From Molossus alvarezi (taxonomy: Eukaryota > Chordata > Mammalia > Chiroptera > Molossidae), in assembly GCA_037176705.1 (NCBI GenBank), contig CM073887.1:57373001-57437000 (forward strand): 64,000 nucleotides of DNA. Direction: 5' to 3'. This document shows, one piece after another, positions 1-12,337 of this stretch (the stretch's first letter is position 1; each line of letters opens with the position of its first letter). Position numbers and translations under genes: made by a program. The notes beneath the pieces are model-generated. The model worked only from the letters and a program-made list of their open reading frames with translations, was not told where the DNA came from and searched no databases.

Positions 1-577
1 TCTAAACTTCCTCTCCTTGTCTTAATATGAGTTCCTCTTCCTGGAAGGTATGGGGAAGGGTTTTTTTCTTGATGATCTGATTAGCGTTCCTCATTCTCAC
101 TATACTGTTCCTAGTGAGCCTGCTTACTAACAGTGCTTAAGCTGTCTTTGGTATCGATTCTTGTCTTTCAAATAAGTATGGGTAAAACATATCACCAGCA
201 CCATTACCATCTAAAGTAGTCTTCTATGAGAGATTTATAATCCTAAACATAGAGTGCTCATCATCTGAAATCCCACTATCCTATAGAGAGATGGATATGA
301 GCCTATTGGGTTGATGGGTACCATGGAAAAAACTCCAGGAGAGGAACTCTATCCCAGCTGGTCAATATAGTTACAGGGGAAGAATACATGGAGTAATAGG
401 ACATTCCTGAGAGAAGCAATGGTTCTGTTAGAGAGAGAACCTCTCTGGAACTTGGTTGCTGGTGTTCATCTGTTCTTACATTGAGCTAACTCAGGCTCAA
501 TGCACCAAAGAAAGAGCTTGTAGTGCTGAGAGTCATTTCCATAGTTGTCCATTATTTGATCAAGAAATAAGAGGACT

Positions 578-802
578 GCCTGACCGCTGTGGCTCAGTTG
601 TTGAGCGTCGACCCATGCACCAAGAGGTCGCTGGTTCAATTTCCAATCAGGGCACATGCCCTGGTTGTGGGCCTGATCCCCAGTGGGGGGCATGCAGGAG
701 GCGGCCAATCGATGTTCTCTTTCATCGATACTTCTATCTCTCTCTCTCTCTCCCTCTCCCTTTCTCTCTTTCTAAAATCAATAAAGAAATTTTTTTTTTA
801 AT
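578..802 (+). repeat. tRNA-derived SINE, type B (VES-like)
   Basis: tRNA-like head with Pol III A-box-like GTGGCTCAGTTG and a B-box-like GGTTCAATTTCC, followed by the VES body (CAGGGCACATGCC), a CT-rich run and an A-rich tail derived from AAAATCAATAAA. In this annotation type B means this body and tail; type A means the form ending TGTCCTCGGGTGAGGAT. Confidence 0.92.
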
Positions 803-1463
803 AATAGCTTATAAGAAGCTATGTCACTAGATGAGCAAGATGGGCTCAAAGCTCATAATCCATTAAAATTATTTCAGTCTCATTTACTTGTATGCCTTCT
901 AAGTGCACACCTACCACATCTGCTAGCCAAAAGCCTTAGAACGTGTTATTTTTAAGCAAAATAAAACTGAGAAATTTCTGATACATCATCTTCTACATTT
1001 ATTGAGATAATATGTGATTTTCTTCAACAGTAGAAATATTTAGGTCACTGAAGAAACATCTGTCTCTTATTGGAAGCAGGAAAGGAAAACATGACCAGGA
1101 AAAAGTAGTCTTGGACATGTCAAGTGATTGGAAAAAATTTTTATGACCATTAGGCTTAGTCATTCTCAATAATAGTAAAGCTGTGGTAGGTGCTAACAAC
1201 CTCTGGTTGTGACTTCTGAAAGGTTTCCCAGGTAATCCAAAATAATTCCCAAAGCTGCTAGTATTCCAACTACTGGTTTCCCACAATTAATAAGGGAATA
1301 TTATTATTATTATTATCATCATCATTATCATGATTATTATTATTACTTAACATTGTGGAAATTGAATGTTAAAGAATATATATTATATATTTTATATATT
1401 ATGTATTTATTTTATATTTTGATATATAAAATACTTTAGATCCCTTTAAGAAATACATTTGCT

Positions 1464-1700
1464 GCCCTGGCCAGTTTGATGCAGCAGTTAGAGTGTCAGC
1501 ACGCAGAGCACAGAGGCCCGGGCTCAGTTCCCACTAAGGGCACATACCTTGGCTGCAGTTAGTCCCCAGCCCTGGTTGGGGTTGTATGGGTGGCAACCAC
1601 TCAATGTTTCTCTCTCTCTATTCCCCCCTCTCTTTCTCCTGCTCTATCTGAAGATAAATGCAAAAGTATCCTTGGGTGAGGATAAATAAAAATTAATAAA
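1464..1700 (+). repeat. SINE type A with perfect 16-bp TSD
   Basis: Starts GCCCTGGCCAGTTTG and ends in the GGTGAGGATAAATAAA tail. The duplication AAGAAATACATTTGCT occurs at 1448-1463 and 1701-1716 without mismatch, indicating a recent L1-driven insertion. Confidence 0.96.
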
Positions 1701-2312
1701 AAGAAATACATTTGCTTTCATTAAAAGAATCTCTTAGTCCCTTTGCTTAAGCTTTTATTTTTCTAGGCACAGGGTATGAATAAGAGCTAACAAAACCCTT
1801 TCTATTAACTAATTTGGCCTGGATTAGCTTTCCAACTCTGTACCCTAGAAACTTGATGATGTTGGAAGATATATAATACTATATATGGGGAAAGTCAAGC
1901 TTGACTGGACAGGAAGCTCTGTGAATGAACCACAATTATCAGGAGGGAAGGCATAGCTTTGAACTTCCTGCATACAATGACTCTCTTAACTAGGCCAGGA
2001 ACCCCTAACATCATGGGCTGCTACAGGAGACACTGGTTCCCAGTGGAGTTTGGGACTTCTAAACAAGCTGTAACTTGTAGGGAGCAAAGATAATATTTGT
2101 TGAGTTCTACAGTATGTCGGACACTATGGGAAGCAATGGACATACAAATAAAAAAAGTAATAAGACCAACACAGCCTCTACCTTAATGGAGCTTAGAGTC
2201 TAGCCTTTCTTCATAGACAAAAAAAAAACAAGATCCAGGGGCCTGAAATTTTCAAGCGAGATAGTATGTCCAAAATTTTTTCCAAAACAAGAATTCTTTA
2301 TCTTGGATTTTT

Positions 2313-2490
2313 TAAAGAAATTTTATTGATTGATTTTTAGAGAAAGAGAAGAAAAAACATCAATTTGTTGTTCCACTTATTTATGTATTCATTGGTTGAT
2401 TCCTGTATGTGCCCTGACTGGGGATTGAACCCACAACCTTGGTGTATTGGAATGCTACTTCAATCAACTGAGCTAGCTGGCCACAGCCTC
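2313..2490 (-). repeat. SINE type B, minus strand
   Basis: Reverse-complement VES body, flanked by ATCTTGGATTTTT at 2300-2312 and 2491-2503. Confidence 0.93.
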
Positions 2491-2620
2491 ATCTTGGATT
2501 TTTAGACATTCTCCCACTATAAGCTAAGGCCATACCTATCCTAGAATTCCAAAATACTAGGAGATCATGCCATCCTTGCCTACTGGATGGAGGTCTCTGG
2601 CTTTAACCCACTCCTACTTT

Positions 2621-2672
2621 TCCTTTGTTTGTGTTTGTTTGTTTGTTTGTTTGTTTGTTTGTTTGTTTGTTT
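2621..2672 (+). repeat. (GTTT)n microsatellite
   Basis: About twelve GTTT units with one GTGTTT variant near the start. Confidence 0.97.
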
Positions 2673-3109
2673 TATCCTTACCTCTACCTTTAATCTAAAC
2701 ATCTTTTGGGGGGGAATATCTTTTCAGGAGAAGTGAGGAGAAATTATTAAAACTAGAAATTCAACTTCACATGGAAAGTCACATCCATGGAACTGGTTGG
2801 CATTGTGAAGAATGAAGCTAAGGACAAAAGGAATCATTATGCACATCATCCCTGGAGAAGAAATGTTTAATCTGTATTTCCTGAAGTGTTTGTTCTACAT
2901 AATGGGCTCTCAATAAATGTATGTTGTATTGGACTTCTCTTGGTCAGCCAATGCTTGTCCCTGGTTACCCAAATCATGACAATTGCAATTATTTTTTGTA
3001 AATGAGGCCCTCTCAAGGCCTCATCTCGAGTTTTTTTTTTCTCACTTATCCTAAACTTGTTCTTTAAACTCATCCACTCCCTCAAACTGTCAGCTTTACC
3101 TCCTTTCTT

Positions 3110-3310
3110 TTTTTTTAAATATGTTTTTATTGATGTTTTAGAGAAAGAGAAAGGGAGAGAGAGAGAGAAACATTGATGTGAGGGAGAAACATTGCATGGC
3201 CTCCACTGGGAATCAAGCCCACAACCCGGGCATGTGCCCTGACCAGGAATTTAACTGGGACCTCCCAGTATATGGGACAATACTCAATCTACTGAGCCAC
3301 ACGGGCCAGA
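3110..3310 (-). repeat. SINE type B, minus strand
   Basis: Reverse-complement SINE with a poly(T)-bounded tail; imperfect TSD CTTTACCTYCTTTCTT at 3094-3109 and from 3311. Confidence 0.93.
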
Positions 3311-3587
3311 CTTTACCTTCTTTCTTAACCAGGGTAGATCTCATGATCAACCAGGTCAAATGATTTTCTCCAGTACTTTCAACTCCTTTGCTTTCTTATT
3401 CTGATTTCACACCTACCTGGGAAAACCCCAATCCAGCAGTGATCCAGAGATGGCTGGTATTGTGCATTGTCTTTTCAGTGGTCATCACCACTATCATATG
3501 TTCCTCATTAACAGAAATGTGATTGTTTTCAGATTTGAGAGAACAATGTGCCTGAACCCAGGAGGTCAGTTGAGATTGGTCTAACCC

Positions 3588-3825
3588 CAGTGATCCTCAA
3601 ATGGGGAGAGATTACCCATCCCAGGGACATTTGTCAATGTCTGGAAAACATTTTTGGTTGTCATGACTGGAGCAAGGTGGGATGCTACTGGCATCTAAGT
3701 GGTGGAGGCCAAGAGTGTTGCTTAACACCCTACAATACACAAGACAGACCACGCACACAGAGACCAGAGGAATCATTCATCTCCAAATGTCAGTAGTGCG
3801 GAGGTAGAGAAACCCTGGTCCTAAC
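3588..3825 (+). repeat. MER5A-like DNA transposon remnant
   Basis: Recognisable hAT-Charlie MER5A body: GGGACATTTGTCAATGTCTG, TTTTTGGTTGTCATGACTGG, GATGCTACTGGCATCTA and the terminal GAGGTAGAGAAACCCTGG. Ancient, non-coding. Confidence 0.85.
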
Positions 3826-4289
3826 TAACCATGGTGATCTTATTTCTGTTTACTAAAGATTGGTTCAGGATGGGCATTTGCACCAATTGTGACCAATGAG
3901 ATATAAAAAACACCTACTGGAACATACTTTTTCGCCTTGATAAAAACAGACAAATTTAAGGACAGCCTGACCATGACTTCCTATTTTTGGCTATTATAAT
4001 AATATGGTGCTTGCAGAAAAGATGGAAGAGTGGAAAGATGGAAATAATCTGGCCTTTTATGACATTATTGAGTTGCTAAACCAACCCTTGGACTTTTTCC
4101 TATGTAAGACAAACTCCTCTTCTTAAGCCACTTTAGGTTAGGTAACCTGTTATTTGCAGCCCAAATTAGCCTTCTTTATGAACCAACCATGTTTCTTCTC
4201 CACTCCTCTATCAAAGCAGAGAGATCTCAGAATCACTCAACTTGGAGCCATTACAACTCTGTGCTTTCTGATCTAAACAAGACCCTCCA

Positions 4290-4430
4290 GCCCTGGCCAG
4301 TTTGGCTCAGCAGTTAGAGCATCAACCCGGGGACTAAGAGTCATGAGTTTGATTCTGGTCAAGAACACATACCTTGGTTGCAGTTCAGTCCCCATACATG
4401 GTCAGGGTCATGTGGAAGGCAACCAGTTGA

Positions 4431-4509
<79 letters not shown>

Positions 4510-4574
4510 CTGTCTGAAAATAAATGGAAAAAATAAACCCTCAGATGAGGATTTAAAAAAACAAAAAAGATAAA
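4290..4574 (+). repeat. SINE type A with (CT)n(CA)n microsatellite
   Basis: SINE body whose CT run has expanded into a compound CT/CA microsatellite at about 4434-4506. TSD AACAAGACCYTCCA at 4276-4289 and 4575-4588. Confidence 0.94.
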
Positions 4575-5029
4575 AACAAGACCTTCCATGCTACCTGAAA
4601 CTTGCTCTTCCTATCTCTAGTCAACTTTCCCACATGGGAAGCTTCTGTTTTCACTTCCTTCCTCAATTCACATCATGTTTCTCTTTACATAAGGTATAAG
4701 ACCTTGTCTCCTACTTCAAAGAGATAATAAACACCAGCTGATGGAAAGTCCCTCAATTCTTTGGCATCTCTTATAAATATACCCACATCCATACCCGCCC
4801 TTGCTTCCTTCCCTCATCAATGCCCATTGTCCCCACCTCCATTCTCCAACAGCAAAGGGCTCCCTCATCTTATTTAAAGCTAACCCCTCCCTCTGTGCTT
4901 CAGAGCTCATCCCCTCCTGTCTTTTTGGCAGATCTTTCTCCACTGATTATCTCCTCTTTCTCCTGAGTCTTCCACCTCTCTTACATCCTCTTTCCTAGTT
5001 CTTTTCCAGCAGAATTTAAATATGCTAAA

Positions 5030-5290
5030 ACTGGCACAGAAAACTTTCTCTGTAAAGGGCTAGATAATAAATATTTTGGACTTTATGGGCCACATTTAGT
5101 GACAGAGATGATAGATAGACATCAACAGATACACACATAATATATGTGCTATGTATGTAAAGGGATATATGTGTATATCCCTTTAGAAATACAAAAACTC
5201 AACTACAAAAACTCACTGGCCATATGAAAAAGGCTACAGGAAAAATTTGATATCATACACACACACACCAAGCAATAGTTTGCTATCCCT
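5030..5290 (+). repeat. hAT/MER-type DNA transposon fragment
   Basis: Contains CTCTGTAAAGGGCTAGATAA, TATTTTGGACTTTATGGGCC and, at the far end, AATAGTTTGCTATCCCTG, the hallmarks of a common mammalian Charlie-type MITE; the internal part is degraded. The exact family name is not assigned. Confidence 0.6.
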
Positions 5291-5946
5291 GTGGTAAAGA
5301 AAGAGAGATGGAAGAGTCTAGGAAAATGGCAACCTGTGTATGTTTTAATTCCCCTCCATTCTATACCCTAATATAGCTGCTTCTTTGAACCAAAAGTCTG
5401 CCAGGATCTATGGCAGATAGGTGGAAATCCCTAAAGGAAAATCTGAGTTTGAAAGGTCTCCCCCATGCACCATGTGGAGAGTCCCAAGACAAGCTGAAGA
5501 GCACTCTAAGGTGAAGATCAGACACAGTCCATCCTAGGAAGAGTTTAGTCTGGGGTGGGGGGGCCATGAGCCTCCTGGGATAAGGTCATCATCATTCCAG
5601 TGAGTGTGTGTCTGATCCTTCTGGCCCCCAAGAACTCCAAGAGAAATCCTGCTCCTGACTCTAGTAGGAAGCAAGGAGATTGGAGAACAAAAAGGCACCT
5701 GCCTGGTGTACACATAGGCCCCCTGTGGTGGAGAATTCGTCTCCTACCAACACTTGGGAAATTGCCACTGCTTCAAGTTCTCAACCCCCAGATCTGAGAC
5801 CTAAAGGAAAATTAGAACCACGAGAGGCCCCAGAGGACCCTGAAAAGAGGATGGGCCAACATAATGGACACCCAGAAAAATAGAGCTTCTGGAATAGACA
5901 GACAACAACTTGAAACAAGAATAATAAAAATAGGAGTAAGGTTTTG

Positions 5947-7090
5947 AAAAAACTTTATAGGGGTCAAGATGGCAGCATGGGTTAATACAGTACTCAGCTC
6001 CTCCCACAACCACATCAAAATTACAAATAAACTACAGAACAACTATCATTCAGAACCACCTGAAATCTGGCAGAATTGAAGTCCTGCAACCAGGGAATTA
6101 TAGAATAAGCCACATCAAGACTGGGTTGGCTCCTACATAGCAGCTCTTCATCTGGAGTCGCAGTTGGTCCTCACAGCCAATTGACCTGGAGGTCAATCCC
6201 TCTCATTGATGCCAACAACAATCAAGGCTCAGCTATAACAGGACAGTGCACACAGTCCACACAGGGGCACACCTGGAATACCCAGCTCAGGTTACTGAGG
6301 AGACTGAGCCACTAGGCCCTACAGGAAACCTGCTACACAAGACCACACTACAAAGTCTGGGAGATACAGCAGCTATACCTAATACATAGAAACAAACACA
6401 GGAAAGTAGCCAAGATGCAGACACAAAGAAACATGTTGCACATGAAAGAACAAGTGAAATCTCCACACAAAAACTAAATGAAATAGAAGCAAGCAAACTA
6501 TCAGATATCGAGTTCAAAACAATGATTATAAAGATGCTCAAGGAACTTAATGAGAACTTCAAGGAACTTAGTGAGAACATTAGCAACATAAAAAAGGACC
6601 AGTCAGAAATAAGGGATACACTAACTGAAATGAAGAATAATTCACAGAGATTCAACAGTAGAGCAGAGGACACCGAAAACCAAATCAAATATTTGGAATA
6701 TGAGAAAACAAAAAACACCCAATCAGAACAGCAAAAATAGAAGAATCCAAAAATATGAAAATAGTGTAAGGAGACTTTGGGACAGCTTCAAATATACCAA
6801 CATTTGCATCATGTGGGTGCTGTAAGGACAAGAGAGAGCAAGAAATTAAAAACCTATTTGAAAAAAATAATGACAGAAAACTTCCCTAACCTGGTGAAGG
6901 AAATAGACATACAACTCCGGGAGGCCCAGAGAGTCCCATATAAGATGAATCTAAAGAGGCCCACACAAAGATACATCATAGTTAAAATGCCAAAGATTAA
7001 AGACAAAAAGAAAATCTTAAAAGCAGCAAGAGAAAAACAGTTAGCTGTATATAAGAGAGTGCCCATGAGACTGTCAGCTGATTTCTTTTT
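5947..7090 (+). mobile_element. ORF1-only L1-derived element H1, 5' part
   Basis: Begins GGTCAAGATGGCAGC and the CACAACCACATC 5' UTR signature, with a shortened 5' UTR of about 0.47 kb, then ORF1 from about 6417. The ORF1 reading frame is broken: open pieces at 6522-6740 and 6777-7103 encode the coiled coil and C-terminal domain, including KAAREKQ. At 7090 it is cut by L1 sequence; the element resumes at 9404. Confidence 0.85.
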
Positions 7091-7937
7091 TTTAATTAAT
7101 TAATTTATTTTTGTTACAGATGTTTCTCCTTTTTCCCCACTGATACCCCCCTCCCCCTCCCTCCCTGCCCTGTCCCCAGCTTTGTTGTCCATGTCAATTG
7201 TTCATGCATATAAGTTCTGTGGTTTATCTCTTCCCCACCACCCCCTCTTCTGGGGATTGTCAGTCTGTACCCCACTTCCACGTCTCTGGGACTACCCCAT
7301 TCCTCAGACTGTTATGTTCATTATATTCCACAAATAAATGAGATCATATGAAACTTGTCTTTCTCTGTTTGGCTTCACTTAGGATGATACTTTTCAGGTC
7401 CCTCCATGTAGTCTCAAAGGATAAGAGGTCTTTCTTTCTTACAGCTGCATAGTACTCCATTGTGTATATGTACCACTGCTTTTTTATCCATTTGTCTACT
7501 GATAGACACTTGGGCTGTTTCCAGATCTTAGCTATTGTAAATAGTGCTGCTACAAAAATGGGGGTACATATATTCTTTCTGATGGGTGTTTCAGGCTTCT
7601 TAGGGTATATTCCTAGAAGTGGGATCACTGGGTCAAATGGCAGTTCAATTTTTAATTTTTTGAGGTAACACCATAGTGTTTTCCATAGTGGCTGCACCAG
7701 TCTGCATTCCCACCAGCAGTGTACTAGAGTCCCCTTTTCTCCACACCCTTGCCAACACCTGTTGTTTGATGATTTGTTGATGGCGGCCATTCTGAAAGGT
7801 GTGAGGTGATACCTCATAGTTGTTTTAATTTGCATCTCTCTGATGATTAGTAATGTTGAGCATTTCTTCATATGTCTCTTAGCCATCTGTATGTCTTGTT
7901 TAGAGAGGTGTCTATTTAGATCCTCTGCCCATTTTTT
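7084..7937 (-). mobile_element. L1 3' fragment A (ORF2 C terminus and 3' UTR), minus
   Basis: On the minus strand 7886-7344 reads a 180-codon open ORF2 C-terminal piece, with [23 protein letters not shown] and YYAAVRKKD motifs, then an L1 3' UTR ending in a poly(T)-looking boundary at 7084. The 5' end is truncated near 7937. Confidence 0.93.
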
Positions 7938-8045
7938 TTATTTCATTCAAAATTTAATTAAATGTATTACGAATGTAATAAACAATAAAAATATATTGTA
8001 TTTTTTTATCTAAACTCAGTACTTGATTTTTTCCTATGTATTTAA

Positions 8046-9113
8046 TTTATTTTTAATAACATTTTTGTTAATTAATTTTTGTTACAGATGTTTCTCCCCC
8101 CCCCACTGACTCCTCCCTCCCCCTCCCTCCCTGCCTTTTCCCCAGTTTGTTGTCCATGTCCACTGTTCATGCATACATGCATATAAGTTCTGTGGTTTAT
8201 ATCTTCCCCACCACCCCCTCTTCTGGGGATTGTCAGTCTGTATCCCATTTCCTCATCTCTGGGACTACCCCCTTCCTCAGACTGTTATGTTCATTATATT
8301 CCACAAATAAGTGAGATCATATGAAACTTGTCTTTCTCTGTTTGGCTTGTTTCACTTAGGATGATACTTTTCAGTTCCCTCCATGTAGTCTCAAAGGATA
8401 AGAGGTCTTTCTTTCTTACAGCTGCGTAGTACTCCATTGTGTATATGTACCACTGTTTTTTTATCTATTCATCTACTGATGGACATGTGGGCTGTTTTCA
8501 GATCTTAGCTATTGTAAATAGTGCTGCTACAAACATGGGGGTACATATATTCTTTCTGATTGGTGTTTCAGGCTTCTTAGGGTATATTCCTAGAAGTGGG
8601 ATCACTGGGTCAAATGGAAGTTCAATTTTTAATTGTTTGAGGTAACACCATAGTGTTTTCCATAGTGGCTACACCAGTCTGCATTCCCACCAGCAGTGTA
8701 CTAGAGTCCCCTTTTCTCCACACCCTCGCCAACACTTGTTGTTTGATGATTTGTTGATGGCGGCCATTCTGACAAATGTGAGGTGATACCTCATTGTTGT
8801 TTTAATTTGCATCTCTCTGATGATTAGTGATGATGAGCATTTCTTCATATGTTTCTTAGCCATCTGTATGTCCTGTTTGGAGAGGTGTCTATTTAGTTCC
8901 TCTGCCCATTTTTCAATTGGGTTCTTTGTCTTCCTTTTGTTGAGTTGTATGAGCACTCTATATATATTGGAAATTAACCCCCTTATCTGATATATTATTG
9001 GTAATTATGGTCTCCCATGATTGTATCTTTTGCTGTGCAGAAGCTTTTTAGTTTGATGTAGTCCCATGTGTTCATTTTCTCCTTTGTTCCTGTTGCCTTA
9101 GGTAATGACTTAG
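8046..9113 (-). mobile_element. L1 3' fragment B, minus
   Basis: Second minus-strand L1 copy covering the ORF2 C-terminal region and 3' UTR. It differs from copy A at many positions in the 3' UTR, so it is not a simple local duplication. The ORF2 frame is interrupted. Truncated at about 9113, where it abuts the plus-strand fragment. Confidence 0.9.
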
Positions 9114-9403
9114 AAGCAGAGAAAAATAAATATCACATAATCTCACTTATTTGTGGAATATAATGAACATAACAGTCTGAGGAATGGGGTAGTCCCAGAG
9201 ACGTGGAAGTGGGGTACAGACTGACAATCCCCAGAAGAGGGGGTGGTGGGGGAGAGATAAACCACAGAACTTATATGCATGTGTGCATGAACAATGGACA
9301 TGTACAACAAAGCTGCGAACAGGGCGGGGAGGGAGGGGGAGGGGGGAATCAGTGGGGGGAAAGAAGAAACATCTGTAACAAAAATAAATTAATTAATTAA
9401 TTT
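9114..9403 (+). mobile_element. L1 3' UTR fragment C, plus
   Basis: Plus-strand L1 3' end from TCTCACTTATTTGTGGAATA through the G-rich tract to AACAAAAATAAATTAATTAA. It is nearly identical in inverted orientation to the 3' UTR of copy A. Confidence 0.9.
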
Positions 9404-9790
9404 AAAATATATGAACAATAAAATGGCAATAAATACATATCTATCAATAATTTAATCTAAAAATAAAAATAAACAAGCAAAACAGAAACAGACTTATAGA
9501 TACAGAGAACATTTTGATGGTAGCCAGATGGGACAAGGGTTGGAAGAATGGGTGAAAAAGTTGAAGGGATTTAGAAGTACCGATTAGTAGTTATAGTGTA
9601 GTCATGGGGGTGTCAAGTACAGTCAATATAATCAACAATATTCTAATAACTTTATATGGTGTCAGATGGGTATGAGATTTTTGGAATAATCACTTAATAA
9701 GTTTTATAATGTCTAATCACTGGGGTGTACACCTGAAACTAATATAATATTGTATGTCAACTGTAATCAAAAAATAAAAAAATATTTTTT
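9404..9790 (+). mobile_element. ORF1-only element H1, 3' part
   Basis: Resumes at AAATATATGAACAATAAAATGG: the residual ORF2 start (ATG at 9423) runs within about ten codons into 3' UTR sequence. Unlike the other copies the tail continues with TGTACACCTGAAACTAATAT, a generic Laurasiatherian L1 3' end. Confidence 0.78.
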
Positions 9791-9799
9791 TTAAAGTAG

Positions 9800-11634
9800 A
9801 AAATAGAGATTTTCGGTCAAGATGATGGCTTAGGTAAACGCAGTATGCACCTTTTCCCAAAACCACATCAAAGTTACAACTAAATTATAGACAACCATCA
9901 CTCAAAACCACCTGAAATCAAGCTGAATGAAAGTCCTACAACTACGAAATTAAAGAAGCCTCATGGAGAATGGTAGGAGGGCCAGAGGCATGGACAGGCT
10001 GGTCCCACACCCATGTGTGGTAGATAAAAATCATAAGGATACCTTAGCTGGGAAGGTCCTCCCTAAAAACTGAGGAGTCCTTGTCCCATTACAGGAGCCC
10101 ACCTTTGGATTCCATTGCCAGGATAAGAAGTCCCCATCACTTCTGGCTGGAAAAACCAGTGGGAACTGAGCCTGAGGGAGGCTGAGGCTGCAGGAGCCCC
10201 AGGCATATCCTCTTTTTTTTTTTTTTTTTGTGATATGTGCCCCTAGCAGGAACTGAACCCGGGACTCTCTGGTCCGCAGGCCAATGCTCAACCACTGAGC
10301 CAAACTGGCCAGGGCCTCGGGCAGATCTTCTTAAAGGGCCCACACATGGACCTACTCGGACTCACACCCTCCAGGCTCCAACATGGTGGAGGCAGCTTCA
10401 AAGGCACCAGAGAAATATGGGGAAGAACTGAGTTGTTTGGCATTGGGGCAAAGGCTGAAGAGGCAGCTTTGTCCTGCACAGATGTCCTGTCAGAGGCCTT
10501 TGTTCCTTTGGTGAGCCCTTCCCTAAGGCAGTGAACAGCCGCCATATCTGGGACTCCGGGAACTTGGCTCACACTGTTTGCCCTGCCCTGGTGATCCCCT
10601 GAGGCCCTGCCCTACCCAACTTTCAGGCCCACACAAGCTGTTGCTGGCTGCTTTACCACAGGATTGGCCTGTCTTGGATCCTGCTTCAGGTTTTTCTAAA
10701 TTCTTTCAAACAAGCAGCATCTGGTCTCAGCTAGCCCCATACCACTCATTAAGTAGCCCAAGGCCTGGCACTAGAAGCAGCCAGCCTTGGTTCACAACTT
10801 GGATTTTCCTGGCCACCTCCAAGCCCAGCACAAGAAGCAACCATCTGCAGATCACTTTGCAGCTTGTGCCTTGTGGCCCTGGGTAGAACACAGACACTGG
10901 TGGACCTGACCCCAGAGCTAGCACACCCTGGGAACATCTTCAGACCACATAGAAACACCACCACCCAACCACCTCCACAAGTGACATACTCAAGAAATGG
11001 ACTCAGTGTGTACCAGAGCCTTGCTGAAGTAAGTCTTGCTCTGTGTGGTGGGCCCCTGCACAGATGATCACCCAAGGTAATCAGAGGTCAGTGGATAGTG
11101 GGTTCAGCCAGTTCTTGCAGCTGATCAGCCTGAGTAAAACCCTCTCATTGATGTGACAACAGCAATCAAGACTCAATTACAACAGAAGGGTGTAATGTCC
11201 ACATGAGGGGTGTACCTCGAGGGCCCAGCTGGGAGATCAGGGAGGCTGTGTCACTGGACCCTACAGGACACCTACTATAACAGGCTACCCTAGGACATAA
11301 ATGCATAGGACCCTAAGTGCAGAAGACATAGCAACTCTACCTAATGCATAGAAACAAACACAGGAAGGCAGCCAAAATGTGGAGAAAAAGAAACAGGTCC
11401 CAAATGAAAGGACAGAACAAAACTCCAGGAAAAGAACTAAACAAAATGGAGATAAACAACCTAACAGATGCAGAGTTCAAAACACTGCTTATAAGGATGC
11501 TCAATAAACTTAGTGAAAACTTTAATGAACTTATTGAGGGCCTCAAGAGCACAAAAAAGGACCAGTCAGAAAAGAAAGATACACAGTCAGAAATGTAGTA
11601 GGCACTAACTAAAATAAAAAATAATTTACAAGAA
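9800..11634 (+). mobile_element. ORF1-only element H2, 5' part
   Basis: Begins TTTTCGGTCAAGATGATGGC and has the long 5' UTR (about 1.55 kb including a SINE). ORF1 starts near 11376 (ATGTGGAGAAAAAG) and is open to about 11598 (the coiled-coil part). Interrupted at 11634 by a long L1. Confidence 0.87.
10211..10316 (-). repeat. SINE type A, minus, head only
   Basis: Reverse complement of the tRNA-like head (CTGAGCCAAACTGGCCAGGGC end) with a poly(T) boundary and no VES body. Inserted into the 5' UTR of H2. Confidence 0.88.
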
Positions 11635-11668
11635 GGAAAAAGATGGCGGCAGGCAGGACCAGAGGGAG

Positions 11669-11734
11669 AGTGAGTGTGTGAGAGAGTGAGCGAGTGTGTG
11701 AGAGAGTGAGCGAGTGTGTGAGAGAGTGTGAGTG
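11669..11734 (+). repeat. 20-bp tandem repeat in L1 5' UTR
   Basis: Three near-identical units of GAGTGTGTGAGAGAGTGAGC, directly after the L1 start site. Confidence 0.9.
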
Positions 11735-12337
11735 GACATGAAGGTGGACCATCAAACCCAAGCAATGCAGAGACGCTGAGCAGAAGGTTCCTGTGCTGTG
11801 GATGGGAACAGCCGGCTACCACGGTAAGTGGCCCTTCAGGGTGCTTCTCCCTGCGCCACGGGGAGGTCCCACCATTTTGGAAGATCCCGGGTCTTCCCTG
11901 GGAGGAGGCAGTGGGAGCGACTAGGGCTAAGCAACCTGAGCCCACCAGTGCACCTGGCACCATCGGACCAGTGGACACTTTGTGTCAACACAGACCAGTG
12001 CACAGTAGTGGAGATCCCAAGGTGCCAGTCGCGGAAGCTACAGACAGCCCAGAGCCCAGCATCATCCACCATAGTAGCAGTTCAATCAGAGTCAAGATAT
12101 ACCCCCAGCAACAAAGGCTGGGGAGCAGATATCCATCCCCAGGCAATAGAAGCTGAGACCCAACCCCAAAAACTACAACAAAAGCTGAGCAGGAGTTGAG
12201 TCCCACGGGGCAGCAGCACTCCCCAGCTGCCAGCGGCGGGACCTGGGCTCCACAGAGGTCTGTGCGGTCCAGTAGCTCACAAGAGCAGTGGAAGCCAGAG
12301 CACAAGAGAGACTGGTGCGATCCAGCTGCCCACCTGC

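Noticed and set aside
6287..6718. 143-residue hydrophobic open frame on the minus strand that looks like a membrane protein
   Set aside because: Antisense of the ORF1 coiled-coil region. The same Ser/Leu/Phe pattern recurs antisense to every ORF1 copy.
11337..11978. 213-residue open frame on the minus strand
   Set aside because: It is antisense to ORF1 of H2 and the L1 5' UTR start; its repeated Ser-His-Thr text translates the GAGTGTGTGAG array.
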